Assembly: GCF_947172395.1 (NCBI RefSeq) | Contig: NC_069105.1 | Location: 11,429,971-11,493,970 of the forward strand | Origin: Bicyclus anynana | Lineage: Eukaryota > Arthropoda > Insecta > Lepidoptera > Nymphalidae | Length of the DNA stretch: 64,000 bases | Direction of reading: 5' to 3' | Part shown: positions 30,340 through 40,060 of the stretch, in pieces | How the letters are laid out: every line of letters begins with the position of its first letter | Position numbering within the stretch: position 1 is the first letter of the stretch | Made by a program: the position numbers and the translations under genes | Notes under the pieces: generated by a model | Seen by the model: only the letters and a program-made list of their open reading frames with translations | Databases searched by the model: none | What the model was told of the DNA's origin: nothing

Positions 30340-30554
30340 GTTTCTACTCCCATTTTGTAATCAACTTAAGTATAAAACCTTAAACTATATCACAAAGCTA
30401 GTCATTCCTATAGGTTGATATATACGTCCCGAGTGATAATGTTGTGATTTTTTTTAATTTATGTAGTTGCATGTCATTGGATGCAAAAGAATTAGGCTTC
30501 TTTATAAGAGATAAATCTAGGACGCAACGCTGAGACTAAATCTAGGCGGCCAAG

Positions 30555-30597
30555 CCGATACAAAAACGAGGAGATGCCCTCCTCGTTTTTGTATTGG
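30555..30597. repeat. Hairpin, 19-bp arms, 5-base loop
   Basis: CCGATACAAAAACGAGGAG (30555-30573) and CTCCTCGTTTTTGTATTGG (30579-30597), one mismatch. It lies between the two inverted modules. Confidence 0.85.
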
Positions 30598-30639
30598 CCT
30601 AACGCCAATTATATATTATTTACCAATTTAACTTAAATA

Positions 30640-30897
30640 TATAGTTGAAATTCGAATAAGACGTGATATAGACGAAAAGTACGTCATTCGTGTAAAATAG
30701 CGGAATCGCACCCCTGTACAACAAAGAACGCAATTGCATCCGATTCAGTGTGTCCAAGACTTTATCAAACAAATATAAATATGAGTATTCTGTGATCATA
30801 TCGGTCAAATGTCAGCGCTAAATTAAAAGTAATTACAGTTTTGCCATTCATTGAAACGCCGACTGGCAATTTGGCAAAGATCCGATAGGCTGGGACT
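30640..30897 (-). repeat. Unclassified module, inverted copy
   Basis: Block A complement 30640-30766 and block B complement 30827-30897. Each block is inverted but their left-to-right order is the same as in 30009-30339, which a single inversion cannot produce. A 62-codon antisense frame here is derived from the repeat. Confidence 0.65.
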
Positions 30898-31188
30898 GTT
30901 GCGAAACCTATGGGACGATTACATACGGAATATTACGACTTGCATCGTCTCCAATGGGCGTGCTCTTTTGCAATTTAAAGCCGTTTACAGCTAGCAATAT
31001 ATTTTTATTATGGACTCGATGTGGCTATTATAATAATTATAGTTTTATTATGAATTAATTACTGTACGGTAGTGTTTTAATGTTGATGCGATCTATGTTA
31101 TCAAAAGCACTTAGCATCGATCTACGACTATATCTATTAACAAAAGAGTGGAAACAGAATCTGTACATTAAATAAAATTATAATAAAA
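30898..31188. other. Stretch with nothing recognised
   Basis: No feature was recognised. Confidence 0.4.
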
Positions 31189-31265
31189 TGGACTATTGGC
31201 CTAACCCTTCTCATTCTAAGAAGAGACTCGGGCTCAGCAGTGAGCCGAATATGGGTTGATATTGA
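31189..31265 (+). mobile_element. SINE-B 3' end
   Basis: TGGACTATTGGCCTAACCC to ATATGGGTTGATATTGATG. Only the last 75 bases are present. Confidence 0.75.
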
Positions 31266-31687
31266 TGTTTTTGAAAAAAGGCGATAACGAGAATCCCGAT
31301 TTTGTATTTTGTGTTCTGATTTTCCCATATTATCGCCAATGTTACACTGTATAATTTATTTAACTTAAAACTAATTATAGGCGCATATTGAAATTGGAGA
31401 CAATAATTTATTACTTCATGTAAATAATTACCTACATGCCTTATTTGTGACGCTGTAGAATGATTAACAATATCGATGACAAGCGTGTAATTAATCGATT
31501 TTATCGATAACGACGACCGAGTCAACTTTCAATCGATAGTATTATCCGTTTTATGATTATATTCGCTTACAATAGAAATATTCCAAGCTAGTTATAATCC
31601 AATTATTTTAGAAAACTTTTTGCGACAAAGCCGAATCTATGAAAGTTTTGCAACTTTGTCGATTCGATTTTGCGGAAATTCACCATG
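31266..31687. other. Stretch with nothing recognised
   Basis: ATCGAT-rich DNA around 31465-31540; no gene. A 104-codon antisense frame (31211-31525) begins outside and runs through SINE-B, with no recognisable domain. Confidence 0.4.
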
Positions 31688-31886
31688 ATTATATAATGAT
31701 TTATTTATTTTTCTATCCTCCGCGAAAAGCCGACGAACCCTTGCGACAACGTCACGAAGGTCCGACAAACTACTCTCTTTTTTGTCGATTTTTGTTGAGA
31801 GTATTTTGTCGGGCCTAGGTGACGTTATCGCATGGGTTCGTCGGCATTCCGCGGATGATAGCAAAATAAATTAATCATTATATAAT
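31688..31886. mobile_element. Foldback MITE with 90-bp arms
   Basis: Arms 31688-31777 and 31797-31886 are inverted copies, about 85-90% identical by eye, around a 19-base loop. Terminal block ATTATATAATGATT; inner blocks GCCGACGAACCC and AACGTCAC. Nearly the whole element is stem. Confidence 0.85.
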
Positions 31887-31930
31887 TTGTCGATTCATGT
31901 TTCTTTCTTTCTTATTATTGTATAACTGAG

Positions 31931-32240
31931 TCACGTGATAGCCCAGTGGATATGACCTCAGCTTTCGATTCGGATTTAAGTTTTAATCTGGTCCGGGGCA
32001 TGCGCCTCCAACTTTTCAGTTATGTGCATTTCAAGTCATTAAATATCTCGTGTTTCAAACGGTGAAGGAAAAATATCGCGCATACATGAGAATTTTCTTA
32101 ATTCTCTCCGTGTGTGAAGTTTGACAATCCGCATTGGACCAGCGCGGTGGACTATTAGCCTAACCCCTCTCATTCTCATTCCTCTCAAGGAGCTCGTGCT
32201 CAACTGTGAGCCGAAAATAGGTTGCAAATGATGATGATAA
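31931..32240 (+). mobile_element. SINE-B, full length, diverged head
   Basis: TCACGTGATAGCCCAGTGGA to GTTGCAAATGATGATGATAA. The box B region is altered to a T-rich stretch (AAGTTTTAATCTGG), so it is probably inactive. The (GAT)n tail is preserved. Confidence 0.85.
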
Positions 32241-33349
32241 ATTGATTTTTTCCGTTGCATACCGGTAAAAACATTTATTAAATAATATCCCCAGCATGCA
32301 TCACAGAACCTTGTTAGGTAATAATTAAAATTAGCTTTAGAATGGTATAATTTAAATGCATATATAAATTGACAGCTAATAATAAAAGTGAACGATGAAC
32401 TTTACCTTATTTAATTTTAATAATTATCGAATAAAGATGTCAGCGAAGTCACATAATATTATACTTTATGAAAAAGTTAACATTTGTTGCACAATTTTAT
32501 TATTACAAATTATTTGCTTCACATCATCGATCAAGATATAAGAAATTATTTTAGAATAAGCGGTATTTTTATAGGTAAGTATTATTTTTTTTTATCAAAG
32601 AATAGCTACTAGCGAAGACAACTTCGTCTGCGATAAAATCGAGATAAGCTTTCATTCCCTTTTTTACCCCTTTTAGATAAAATTAAAATTATTATACATT
32701 ATTGTCAAGACTTCTATGACTATGATTAAAAATTATATACAAAATACAATATGACTTACAGAATTATTTGTCATTTGGTTGGCAGCCATATTGATAACTA
32801 TTTTATTCATGGTGTATCTACTTCATTAGCAAGACAAGCTCATTCATTTGATACCCATATTGTAGTTATTGATTTTTAAAAAATATGTAATCTATCGTTA
32901 TGTAACGGAGGCGTAAAATTTCATTTACTACACTCTACTCAACAAACAGGGCGAGATAAATAAAACCGTTAAGATAAATAAAATAAAATTAGATATTTAA
33001 TAGATAATCGGAATCGAAAGAAATTGTCTTATTTTACGAATTATAGAAATTTTAGAATTTAAACTATCGTGAGTATTATTCATATTAATTGATTATGAAA
33101 CATTGATTGATTATGAAAATTATAGAAATAGGCATAAGTATCATTTAATGTATTACTATTTAATCATTTTTTTGATTTTTTTTCTTTAGTTGAAAACAGT
33201 TGATATTGTTATCTTTGTTTTAACATTTTGTTTTTGTTTAAAAACTAGGTAATTAAATTAATTCACTTGTCCCTGGAAATGTTTTGTCTCCGTATAAATT
33301 AACATTATTAATAATAGTGACTCATTTGTTTCATTGTCCGCCCAGAGAT
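32241..33349. other. Mostly unrecognised AT-rich DNA
   Basis: A Helitron-like phrase CTACTAGCGAAGACAACTTC lies near 32607 and may be an old H1 3' end. Otherwise about 1.1 kb with few repeats. Confidence 0.4.
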
Positions 33350-33520
33350 AGATATTATTAATATAATAATATTGTTTAATTTATTCTGCATTGATAATGC
33401 TAATTCCGGTAACACAACAGAATGGTACCTACCTATTTTTGTTATCATCTTTTGGTTAGAGACGATTTTTCATATTTTATTTACCTATTAACAATTATCT
33501 CCAGGATGTTGAAATCTGAC
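33350..33520 (+). repeat. Direct repeat DR-1, copy 1
   Basis: GATAATGCTAATTCCGGTAA, ATCTTTTGGTTAGAGACG and ATCTCCAGGATGTTG align in order with 34768-34948. About 170 bases, clearly diverged. It flanks, with copy 2, a SINE-A and the promoter candidate at 34.2 kb. Confidence 0.65.
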
Positions 33521-33722
33521 ACTATATTATTTATACTTAATGTATTTTTTTTGTATTTTGTTTTTTTTTTTTTTGTATAACAACAACGGATCATGCGTTT
33601 AACGTTTTTCTTTGAAATATTTTGTTTGTTGAGTGTTGTGATTGACTCAAATTACTTGCCGGGACATACATTTACTAGATTATATTTGAAAACAAAGTTA
33701 CTTTTATTCCCTCCGTTATTTT

Positions 33723-34035
33723 GACGGCCTCCGTGGCGCAGTGGAATGCTCGATGGATTTACAAAACGGAGATCCTGGGTTCGATCCCCGGCTAGGCCGA
33801 TTAAGATTTTCTTAATTGGCCCATGTCTGGCTGGTGGGAGGCTTCGGCCGTGGCTAGTTACCACCCTACCGACAAAGAAGTACCGCCAAGCGATTTAGCG
33901 TTCCGGTACGATGTCGTGTAGAAACCGAAAAGGGGTGTGAATTTTCATCCTCCTCCTAACAAGTTAGCCCGCTTCCATCTTAGACTGCATCATCACTTAT
34001 ACAGAATCACAACTTGTGAAGAATAAAAAAAAAAA
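33723..34035 (+). mobile_element. SINE-A, full length
   Basis: GACGGCCTCCGTGGCGCAGT to GAAGAATAAAAAAAAAA. Box B is intact; the end of the body is disturbed (TTATACAGAATCACAACTTG in place of the usual CATCAGGTGAGATTG). Confidence 0.85.
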
Positions 34036-34129
34036 TTATCCACTCAATCACAGAGTAAAGTGAAAAAAAATGGTGTCACATTTCCAAGTAATACTTTCCT
34101 CCACAATAGCCTTGTTCTTGGTGAAGTAA

Positions 34130-34260
34130 CGGCGCGTCATTACGTGAAGTATTACTAACATTACTAGCAAATCACTCGTGTCGTCCAAACAAACGCCCAG
34201 ATTCGTCTCGGACGTCGGGGTTTAAAAGCGAAAGTGTCGAAACACAACCTCAGTCGGCTT
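34130..34260 (+). promoter_or_regulatory. Candidate TATA/initiator core promoter
   Basis: TTTAAAAG at 34221-34228 stands 31 bases before the A of TCAGTC at 34250-34255. TCAGT is the arthropod initiator consensus and this spacing is the canonical one. The upstream 100 bases are GC-richer than the surroundings and contain CATTACGTGAAG, a bZIP-like motif. A 12-codon frame starts at 34294; no clear splice donor was found. A MITE copy begins 112 bases downstream. The gene, if any, is not identified. Confidence 0.45.
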
Positions 34261-34363
34261 AGCTAGGTGTATTAAGTTGTGAATAAGTTGTTACATGGAA
34301 ATTGTTTTGACGCGAGTCAACACATTGTAAAATTAGCTTTTTATCTTAGTCTTGGTGACTTTT

Positions 34364-34570
34364 AACCGACTTCAAAAAGAGGAGGTTGTCAATTCAGTAC
34401 GTGATTTTTTTTTAATGTTTCTTACCTCATTACGTCGTCATTTATTTACCAATTTTGAAAAAAAATTTTTTCCAGATTGGTCCTATTCCATTTTCCATGA
34501 AAATCAGTTTAGTAATTTTGTGTTAAAATCCAAACAGCTGAAGTACCTACATACGTCTTTGAAGTCGGTC
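34364..34570. mobile_element. MITE with AACCGACTTCAAAA termini, copy 2
   Basis: AACCGACTTCAAAAAGAGG at the left, CTTTGAAGTCGGT at the right, 207 bases. The inner sequence ATTTTTCCATGAAAATCAGT is not shared clearly with 3468-3831 beyond the ends. Confidence 0.6.
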
Positions 34571-34767
34571 CCATATCTATATTAAAAGATTATTAATTAT
34601 CACCATAAATTGGTCATTAACTATATTTACACAATACTAAAACATAATCAAAACTTTTTTAAATCTTTGTCTGTCTGTCTTTCTATTTGTACGTACGGTT
34701 TCATATCGGAATAAAAAGTATCTTATGGTATGTCCATGTTTCTATATTGTTATTTGTCCATGTCCAT

Positions 34768-34948
34768 AATATAGATATTGTGAATAATATTTTTAAATTT
34801 ATTCTGAATTGATTAATGCTAATTCCGGTTACATACAACGGAATAATACCTACTCGTACCTACTTATCTTTGTTATTATACGATCTTTTGGATAAAGACT
34901 GTTTTTTTTATATTTTATTCATTAAAAATTAGCTCCAGGATGTTGTAC
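34768..34948 (+). repeat. Direct repeat DR-1, copy 2
   Basis: Matches 33350-33520 in the same orientation, offset about 1.42 kb. Confidence 0.65.
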
Positions 34949-34972
34949 TAAATAACATTTTATTGCTTGTAA

Positions 34973-35065
34973 CCAGTGGACACCCCGTGGATTCAACCGC
35001 GTTGAACTCTTTTCCTTCGGAATACGGATAGTCTAAGTTACTTGATAACATCAACTTATGAGCTG
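34973..35065 (-). mobile_element. Helitron (H3-like) fragment
   Basis: CAGTGGACACCCCGTGGATT and CGGAATACGGATAG correspond to the 3' half of H2/H3. The terminal CTAG is changed to CCAG. Confidence 0.5.
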
Positions 35066-35542
35066 ATTGCTGAGCTGAGCATCTTAGAAATGTTGGCTTT
35101 CATACAAAAAAACTGCATCATAATCCTTCCTTCCTAATCCTCATCATAATACTTTTTTGAAATCGTTTTAAAATTAGTGGCAAATCTGTCAAAAAACAAA
35201 AACTAACTTTGTTCAAAAACTATCATCTAAAATAACCATTAAAACGAATTCGCGTGCATCCGCTACGAGTAGGTAGTATTAAAATGGATAATAGGAGGTC
35301 AAGAACTAAAGCTATTTTAACTATTTCAAACGCAAACAATCGCCTACGCTACATTTTTTACGCAACTTTAAGTGGAAATCTACTCTTTATAACATCACAC
35401 TTCATCAAATAGAAAATGTCAAAAATAATGACTCAACGAATGTATGCCATATTGTTTTAACGTGCAAGATTATTGCTTAAACGTTGCGAGTGAATTGTTA
35501 CAGTCAAATAGAAGAATTATTTTACGTTCATTATAATTATAA
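35066..35542. other. Stretch with nothing recognised
   Basis: GCGTGCATCCGCTACGAG near 35254 may be a relic of a Helitron 3' hairpin. No gene. Confidence 0.4.
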
Positions 35543-35848
35543 TGAGTCGTGATGGCCCAGTGGATATGACCTTTGCCTCCGATTCCGAAAAGTGTGGATG
35601 CGAATCCGGACCAGGGCATGCACCTCCAACTTTTTAGTTGTATGCATTTTAAGATATTAAATATCACGTATCTCAAACGGTGAAGGAAAAACATCGTGAG
35701 GAAACCTGCCTACCTACCTAAGAATTTTGTTAATTCTCTACGTGTGTGAAGTCTGCCAATCCGCTTTGGGCCAGCGTAGTGGACTATTGGCCTAACACCT
35801 GTCATTCTGAGAGGGACTCGTGCTCAACAGTGAGCCAAAAATGGGTTA
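35543..35848 (+). mobile_element. SINE-B, full length
   Basis: TGAGTCGTGATGGCCCAGTG to CAGTGAGCCAAAAATGGGTT. Box B (GGATGCGAATCC) carries a change at a normally constant position. The (GAT)n tail is absent. Confidence 0.85.
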
Positions 35849-35927
35849 CTATATTATAAATACGAAAGTAAGTCTTTCTGTCTGTTACCTTTCCACGGTT
35901 AGTTCTCTGAACCGATTTGGATATTTA
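35849..35927 (+). mobile_element. Helitron 5' end
   Basis: ATATTATAAATACGAAAGTA and CTGTCTGTTACCTTTCC match the 5' end of the H1-related family of 9865-10043 read in sense. It breaks off at CGATTTGGATATTTATT. Confidence 0.5.
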
Positions 35928-36213
35928 TTAGCGTTCTGGTACGATGCCGCGTAGAAACTGTCAGAGCTATGTCTTGTAACTCTTTCTCGCTACTATCTTA
36001 GTCACTTAACATCAGATGTGATCGCAGTCCTCTCCTATCTCCTACCCTACCTATCTCCTATATGAAGAGAGAGAGAGAAAAGAGAGACCCTACCGGCAAA
36101 GACGCATGACCAGGCGATTTGGCGTTCCGGTACGAAGGGATTTTCACTCTTCTCCTAATAAGTTAACCCGCTTTTATCTTAGATTACATCATCACTTACC
36201 ATCAGATGAGATA
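35928..36213 (+). mobile_element. Two SINE-A fragments around a GA repeat
   Basis: Fragment 1 (35928-36030) holds GCGTTCTGGTACGATGCCGC and the 3' body. Fragment 2 (36086-36213) repeats the body from CCCTACCGGCAAAGACGC. Between them are CTATCTCCTA repeats and a GAGAGAGAGA tract (36063-36085). Confidence 0.7.
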
Positions 36214-36496
36214 AAAATAAATGATAGGCCCTGTAAAGGGCTCTTTTTGATTTAATCAATAAATTTTCATTACCAATCAGTTTTCTTACAAACCTTTTAA
36301 TAGGTTAGGTACGCTTATAAAATTATATTTAAACAAGAGGTCATACGTACGTTTAAACTATGAAGAATTTGTAAAACCATTACATTCACCATTGAATTTT
36401 GTACAGCCATCGTAAAACGTCTATTACTAAGCTTCTTCTGAAGGTTTAGGATTTGCGCAATGTCTGAACATACCTCAGAACTTGCGATTGTCTAAA
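36214..36496. other. Stretch with nothing recognised
   Basis: No feature was recognised. Confidence 0.4.
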
Positions 36497-36555
36497 ATTA
36501 TTGTTAAATAAACAACAATGTGACTGCATCACGACATACCTGGTTATAAAATAAC
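36497..36555 (+). repeat. 59-bp direct repeat, left copy
   Basis: ATTATTGTTAAATAAACAAC, CATCACGACATACC and ATAAAATAAC. It ends at the left edge of a Helitron. The other copy is at 37078-37136, with about six differences. Confidence 0.8.
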
Positions 36556-37076
36556 TAATGGAGCCTTGCGACTTTGCGTAGAATTCTATTTTTTTCCACA
36601 ATTTGAGGGAACCATAGGTTTTTTCGGGATAAAAAGTAGCCTCAGTTCTGCTTCAAAATCCTGTTTGGACACCAGCAAAGAGCGTAATATAAATCAAAAT
36701 CAAAATTTTGTTTAGTTTACATACACTTTTGAAACGTCAAGTTATGTCAATTTGAAGTTTTTTTTTATCACCATTAAATAATGGTGATAAAAAAAAAACT
36801 TCAAATTAAAGTTACGAGGGTACCAAAGTCCGAGAAGAGCCCACAGCAAACTCTGCCAAGATATACAAGATTTGTAACTTCGTTATTTTTGAGTATTTAT
36901 AAATTAATTTTAAGATATTTGACATAAAATACCTACAACCTAAAATTCGAGTTTCGTAGTCTAAGTTGTTGGTGTCGATTTATCTCTATACCAAATTTCA
37001 TCAAAATTGTTTCAGTGATTTAGCTGTGAAAAGTTAACAGACAGACTTACTACCGCATTTATATTGTTAGTATGGA
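36555..37076 (-). mobile_element. Helitron (H1-related) carrying a LINE insertion
   Basis: Left end A|CTAATGGAGCC, a mutated CTAG hairpin end; right end TTAGTATGGA|T. The right portion (TTATCTCTATACCAAATTTC, TTTAGCTGTGAAAAG) matches 9865-10043. A LINE 3' UTR is inserted at about 36690-36862. Confidence 0.65.
36690..36862 (-). mobile_element. CR1/Jockey LINE 3' UTR with perfect hairpin
   Basis: Begins ATCAAAATCAAAATTTTG, holds ACTTTTGAAACGTCAAGTTA and ends AACTCTGCCAAG. At 36749-36807 two arms of about 28 bases (AATTTGAAG, a T run, ATCACCATT) mirror each other around AAAT, with one base of length difference. Other copies have GGTTTAATGGTGGTAG here, so the hairpin arose inside this copy. Confidence 0.7.
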
Positions 37077-37077
37077 T

Positions 37078-37136
37078 AATTGTTAAATAAACAACAATGT
37101 CACTTCATCACGAAATACCTATTTATAAGATAACGA
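37078..37136 (+). repeat. 59-bp direct repeat, right copy
   Basis: ATAATTGTTAAATAAACAAC, CATCACGAAATACC, ATAAGATAAC. It starts one base after the Helitron and ends at the next, H3-type Helitron. Confidence 0.8.
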
Positions 37137-37268
37137 GCAAAATCTCGCAGTTTCACGTAATTCCCATTACCATGAGGATACAGGGATAAAATATAGCTTA
37201 AATTACTCCGTGATAATGTAGCTTTCCATTGGTGAAAGAATTTTCAAATCGGTCTCGTAGCTTTTGAG
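37137..37268 (-). mobile_element. Helitron (H3), 5' end lost
   Basis: CTCGCAGTTTCACGTAATTC, CAGGGATAAAATATAGC, GATAATGTAGCTTTCC and AATCGGTCTCGTAGC. The terminal CTAG is not preserved. Confidence 0.6.
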
Positions 37269-37854
37269 TTTATTCGTTACATACTGGAGCGTAAATAATT
37301 TATTTTATTGTTTTTTAAGAACAGTGGACTGTAGAAACTTCTCGGATAGGGTATGAAGAATGAATTGAAAGGACTGACCTTTAATGGCTTCTATTTTCTT
37401 TCTTCTTCGTTCTCCACGTTACGCTCTCATATTCCTAGCGGTTTTATTGATCAACTTGATGATGATGAGCAGCTGTTTATTGTCACTGACACTTTGAGCA
37501 CACCAAAAGAAAACGAATAGTTTTAAGCGTTCTTGATTTTTCTTGTCTTGATTGGTCACAGGACGAGGAAATAATGAAAGATTGATAAGTGCGGGGAAGA
37601 GAGGAGTGCGGGAAGGGAAGGTTACGTTTACGTTCCATTATATGCGCGATTTATTTGATATACCATCTTCCTAGATGTTGTTTATTATCATTATTATAAT
37701 AATTAAATAAGATATTTTATGTATATTAATTTTTAATTGTACAATTAAACGTACCACATACAAAAATACGACTCTTTCGTGTTTACAATTAGTGTAGTTT
37801 GATTGGGCTAAACTCAGAAACTTGAATAGCCTCGTTGATTAATCATAAGGTCGC
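37269..37854. other. Unrecognised stretch
   Basis: A GA/G-rich patch (37560-37625) and AT-rich DNA; no gene. Confidence 0.4.
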
Positions 37855-38098
37855 GAAGCTAAAGTGGCAATGGGTGGAACACATAGTTCGAAGAGTCGAT
37901 GGACGTTGGGGTCCCAAGGTGCTGGAATGGTGAGCCCGCACTAGAAAGCACAGTGTTGGTCGACCAGGTGGACTGACGACATCAAGCGAGTCGCAGGGAT
38001 TCGCTATATGCAGTCGGCTGAGGATCGTGATGTTTGGAAATCCCTAAAAAACGCCTATGTCTTATAGTGGACGTCCATCAGCTGATATGATGATGAAC
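37855..38098 (+). mobile_element. RTE-clade LINE 3' end
   Basis: The sense frame reads KLKWQWVEHIVRRVDGRWGP then KVLEW and a TGA; after a frameshift it continues as decayed RTE C-terminus. It ends TGGACGTCCATCAGCTGAT with ATGATGATG. Longest RTE fragment in the window, and clearly dead. Confidence 0.8.
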
Positions 38099-38223
38099 TG
38101 TTCCGACATAAGATCATGAGGTCTGCAAAACGGAAACGCTAACTTCGCAGGTAAAATCGCGGGTCGTCAACTAACCGTAAATAATTAGGCTGTGTTATCA
38201 AAAGCCTGCATAAAGGCAGTAAA

Positions 38224-38298
38224 GTACCTGTGAATAATTTATAATTGACCTTGACTTTCTCATATTCTCCGTGAAAGTCAAGGTCAATTTCGCAGGTA
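38224..38298. repeat. Inverted repeat containing two TCAAGGTCA sites
   Basis: Perfect 17-base arms at 38243-38259 and 38272-38288, with an imperfect outer pair TACCTGTGAA/TTCGCAGGTA. Each arm includes TCAAGGTCA (38246-38254 minus, 38277-38285 plus), the monomer consensus of FTZ-F1/ERR-type nuclear receptors. It could be a MITE or a receptor site pair. Confidence 0.65.
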
Positions 38299-38866
38299 AG
38301 CTATGAAGATAATTGCCATGAAAGCATTAACTTTCTATGGTTATTAGTATAAGTTAAATAAATAAGAAATCGTTATTTTTTATGAATTCAATTGATTTTT
38401 TAATAAAATGATCATTGGAAAAATTGTATGAAACTGTTTCTTGATTTCATACAAATTTTCACTTTTATTGATTATTAATTTCACCATCCTTCAAAATCCC
38501 CACCTGTATAGAAGAATTATTTAACGAATTTTTAAACGAAAACGACTTTAACCTCTTTTCACCCCTTTCCGAGCACGCCAGAGGGTTGGAAAAAATTATA
38601 CCCTCTTATTGGGGTTTCATATGGTATATTGACTGGCCTAATAATATAAACATACTAACGCGAAAACCTCTGTGTGTGTATTTTAAATGTTAATTACTTA
38701 ATATGTAGTTAGTTAACAGTGTACCTAAGTATGCCATTCAATGATAACATCTGTATTGAAATGTTCTTAAACTTGACATCGAATACTGTTGTAAAGACGT
38801 CAAATAATTGGTTATATACATAGTTATTTACAGATGGTAATGTATGTATTCTAAGAACGTGACATA
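38299..38866. other. AT-rich stretch
   Basis: A small hairpin AAATTGTATGAAA/TTTCATACAAATTT is at 38419-38458. No gene. Confidence 0.4.
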
Positions 38867-39005
38867 TACTCCGCGCCACGAAACAAGTCCCCCAGACGCG
38901 GCGCTAATGTGTGCCATTTGGTAATGACGGTCTTTTGTCATTTGTGTAATACGCTGTCAATTTTAGTTTAGGTTTTAGCCGCGGGAATTAGTGTCACGCG
39001 GAGTC
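38867..39005. mobile_element. Possible 138-bp MITE, GC-richer
   Basis: ACTCCGCG at 38868 and CGCGGAGT at 38997-39004 are inverted ends of a patch with balanced base composition (AGACGCGGCGC, TTTAGCCGCGGGAATT). No target duplication was found. Class unknown. Confidence 0.35.
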
Positions 39006-39059
39006 TAGATGCTTAACATACATACGACACATTTTAAGGGTAAATAAATAAATTAATTA

Positions 39060-39339
39060 AAAAAACCCGACTGCATAAAGTATAAAAAACTGAAATGAAG
39101 AAAAACAAGCTCAGTCCAGAAGTACAGAAAGCAATTAGAAAACAGTTGTCTTGTTATTTTTTTTTAGTTTCACCTATCTAAGAACACTTGGGTTATTGAG
39201 ACAAATCTAACGATATCTTAATTACGTAAATCCGTTCAGTGGTTTGGAAGATATGAGGTAATAAAGAATATTACATATACTCATACATACATACAAGATA
39301 CGCGCGAAAAACATAACCCTTCTTGCAGTTGGGTAAAAT
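39060..39339. mobile_element. Repeat with AAAACCCGACTGC termini
   Basis: Left AAAAACCCGACTGCATAA and right TGCAGTTGGGTAAAA are inverted ends. Inside are ATCCGTTCAGTGGTTTGGAA and ATACGCGCGAAAAACATAAC, standing phrases of an abundant lepidopteran repeat. 280 bases. Confidence 0.65.
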
Positions 39340-39405
39340 GAGGCCAAGTGCGTGTCGAGTCACGCGCATCGTAGGGTTTTTTCACGTATACATAAATGAC
39401 CACTG
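39340..39405 (+). mobile_element. Scrap of the GGTTCCGTA-type repeat
   Basis: GAGGCCAAGTGCGTGTCGAG and CACGCGCATCGTAGGGTT correspond to the start of the family at 15868. It follows the previous element without a gap, a frequent association of these two repeats. Confidence 0.5.
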
Positions 39406-39434
39406 GCACTGGTTTAGCTGGCCCTATAATATTA

Positions 39435-39665
39435 CTAGCGGACGCCCGCGACTTCGACCGCGTGAAATTCAGTTTTTCACAAATCCCGCGGGAACCATAG
39501 ATGTTTCCGGATAAAGAGTAGAGAGTAGCTTATGTGTTAATCCAGAGCAAAATCTCTTTCCATTCCAAATTTCAGCCAAATCGCTTCAGTAGTAGCGTCC
39601 TTTAAGAGTAACAATCATCCAAAAAAACATCCATACAAATTTTCGCGTTCTTAATATTTTTAGGA
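39435..39665 (-). mobile_element. Helitron (H1), near full length
   Basis: A|CTAGCGGACGCCCGCGAC at the left; right end TTAATATTTTTAGGA, one base changed in the bordering position. Standard body. Confidence 0.85.
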
Positions 39666-39893
39666 AGTAGGATATGAGATAAATGAGAAATACATACCAT
39701 AAATATATTACACTGCACAAATAGTACTGTGTACGGACATTGCGAAACTAGAAGTGTTCCTAGTCGACTGCGGAATCCAAAAAACGGTATTATATTTTTT
39801 TATTTGCAAGTAAATTTCCAATATCACCAAAAATAATTATTGAGTTACAAAAGTTTAAGCAGCAGTTATTCTATTTGTGTGTTTTGTGTTTCA

Positions 39894-40060
39894 ACTATAC
39901 AAATATTATAAAGCTGAAGAGTTTGTTTGTTTGATTGAACGCGCTAATCTCAGAAACTACTCGATTTGAAAAATTATTTCAGTGTTAGATAGCCCATTTA
40001 TCGAGGAAGGCTATAGGCTATATATTATCCCCATATTCCTATTCGCGCGGCGTCAGCTAG
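39894..40060 (+). mobile_element. Helitron (H2), internal deletion
   Basis: Starts ACTATACAAATATTATAAAG (first base changed), ends CGGCGTCAGCTAG|T. The segment with the GGGTGAAACC hairpin is deleted: ATTCCTATT runs into CGCGCGGCG. Confidence 0.8.

Noticed and set aside
31211..31525. Gene from the 104-codon antisense frame
   Set aside because: It runs through a SINE-B fragment and AT-rich DNA and contains no recognisable domain.
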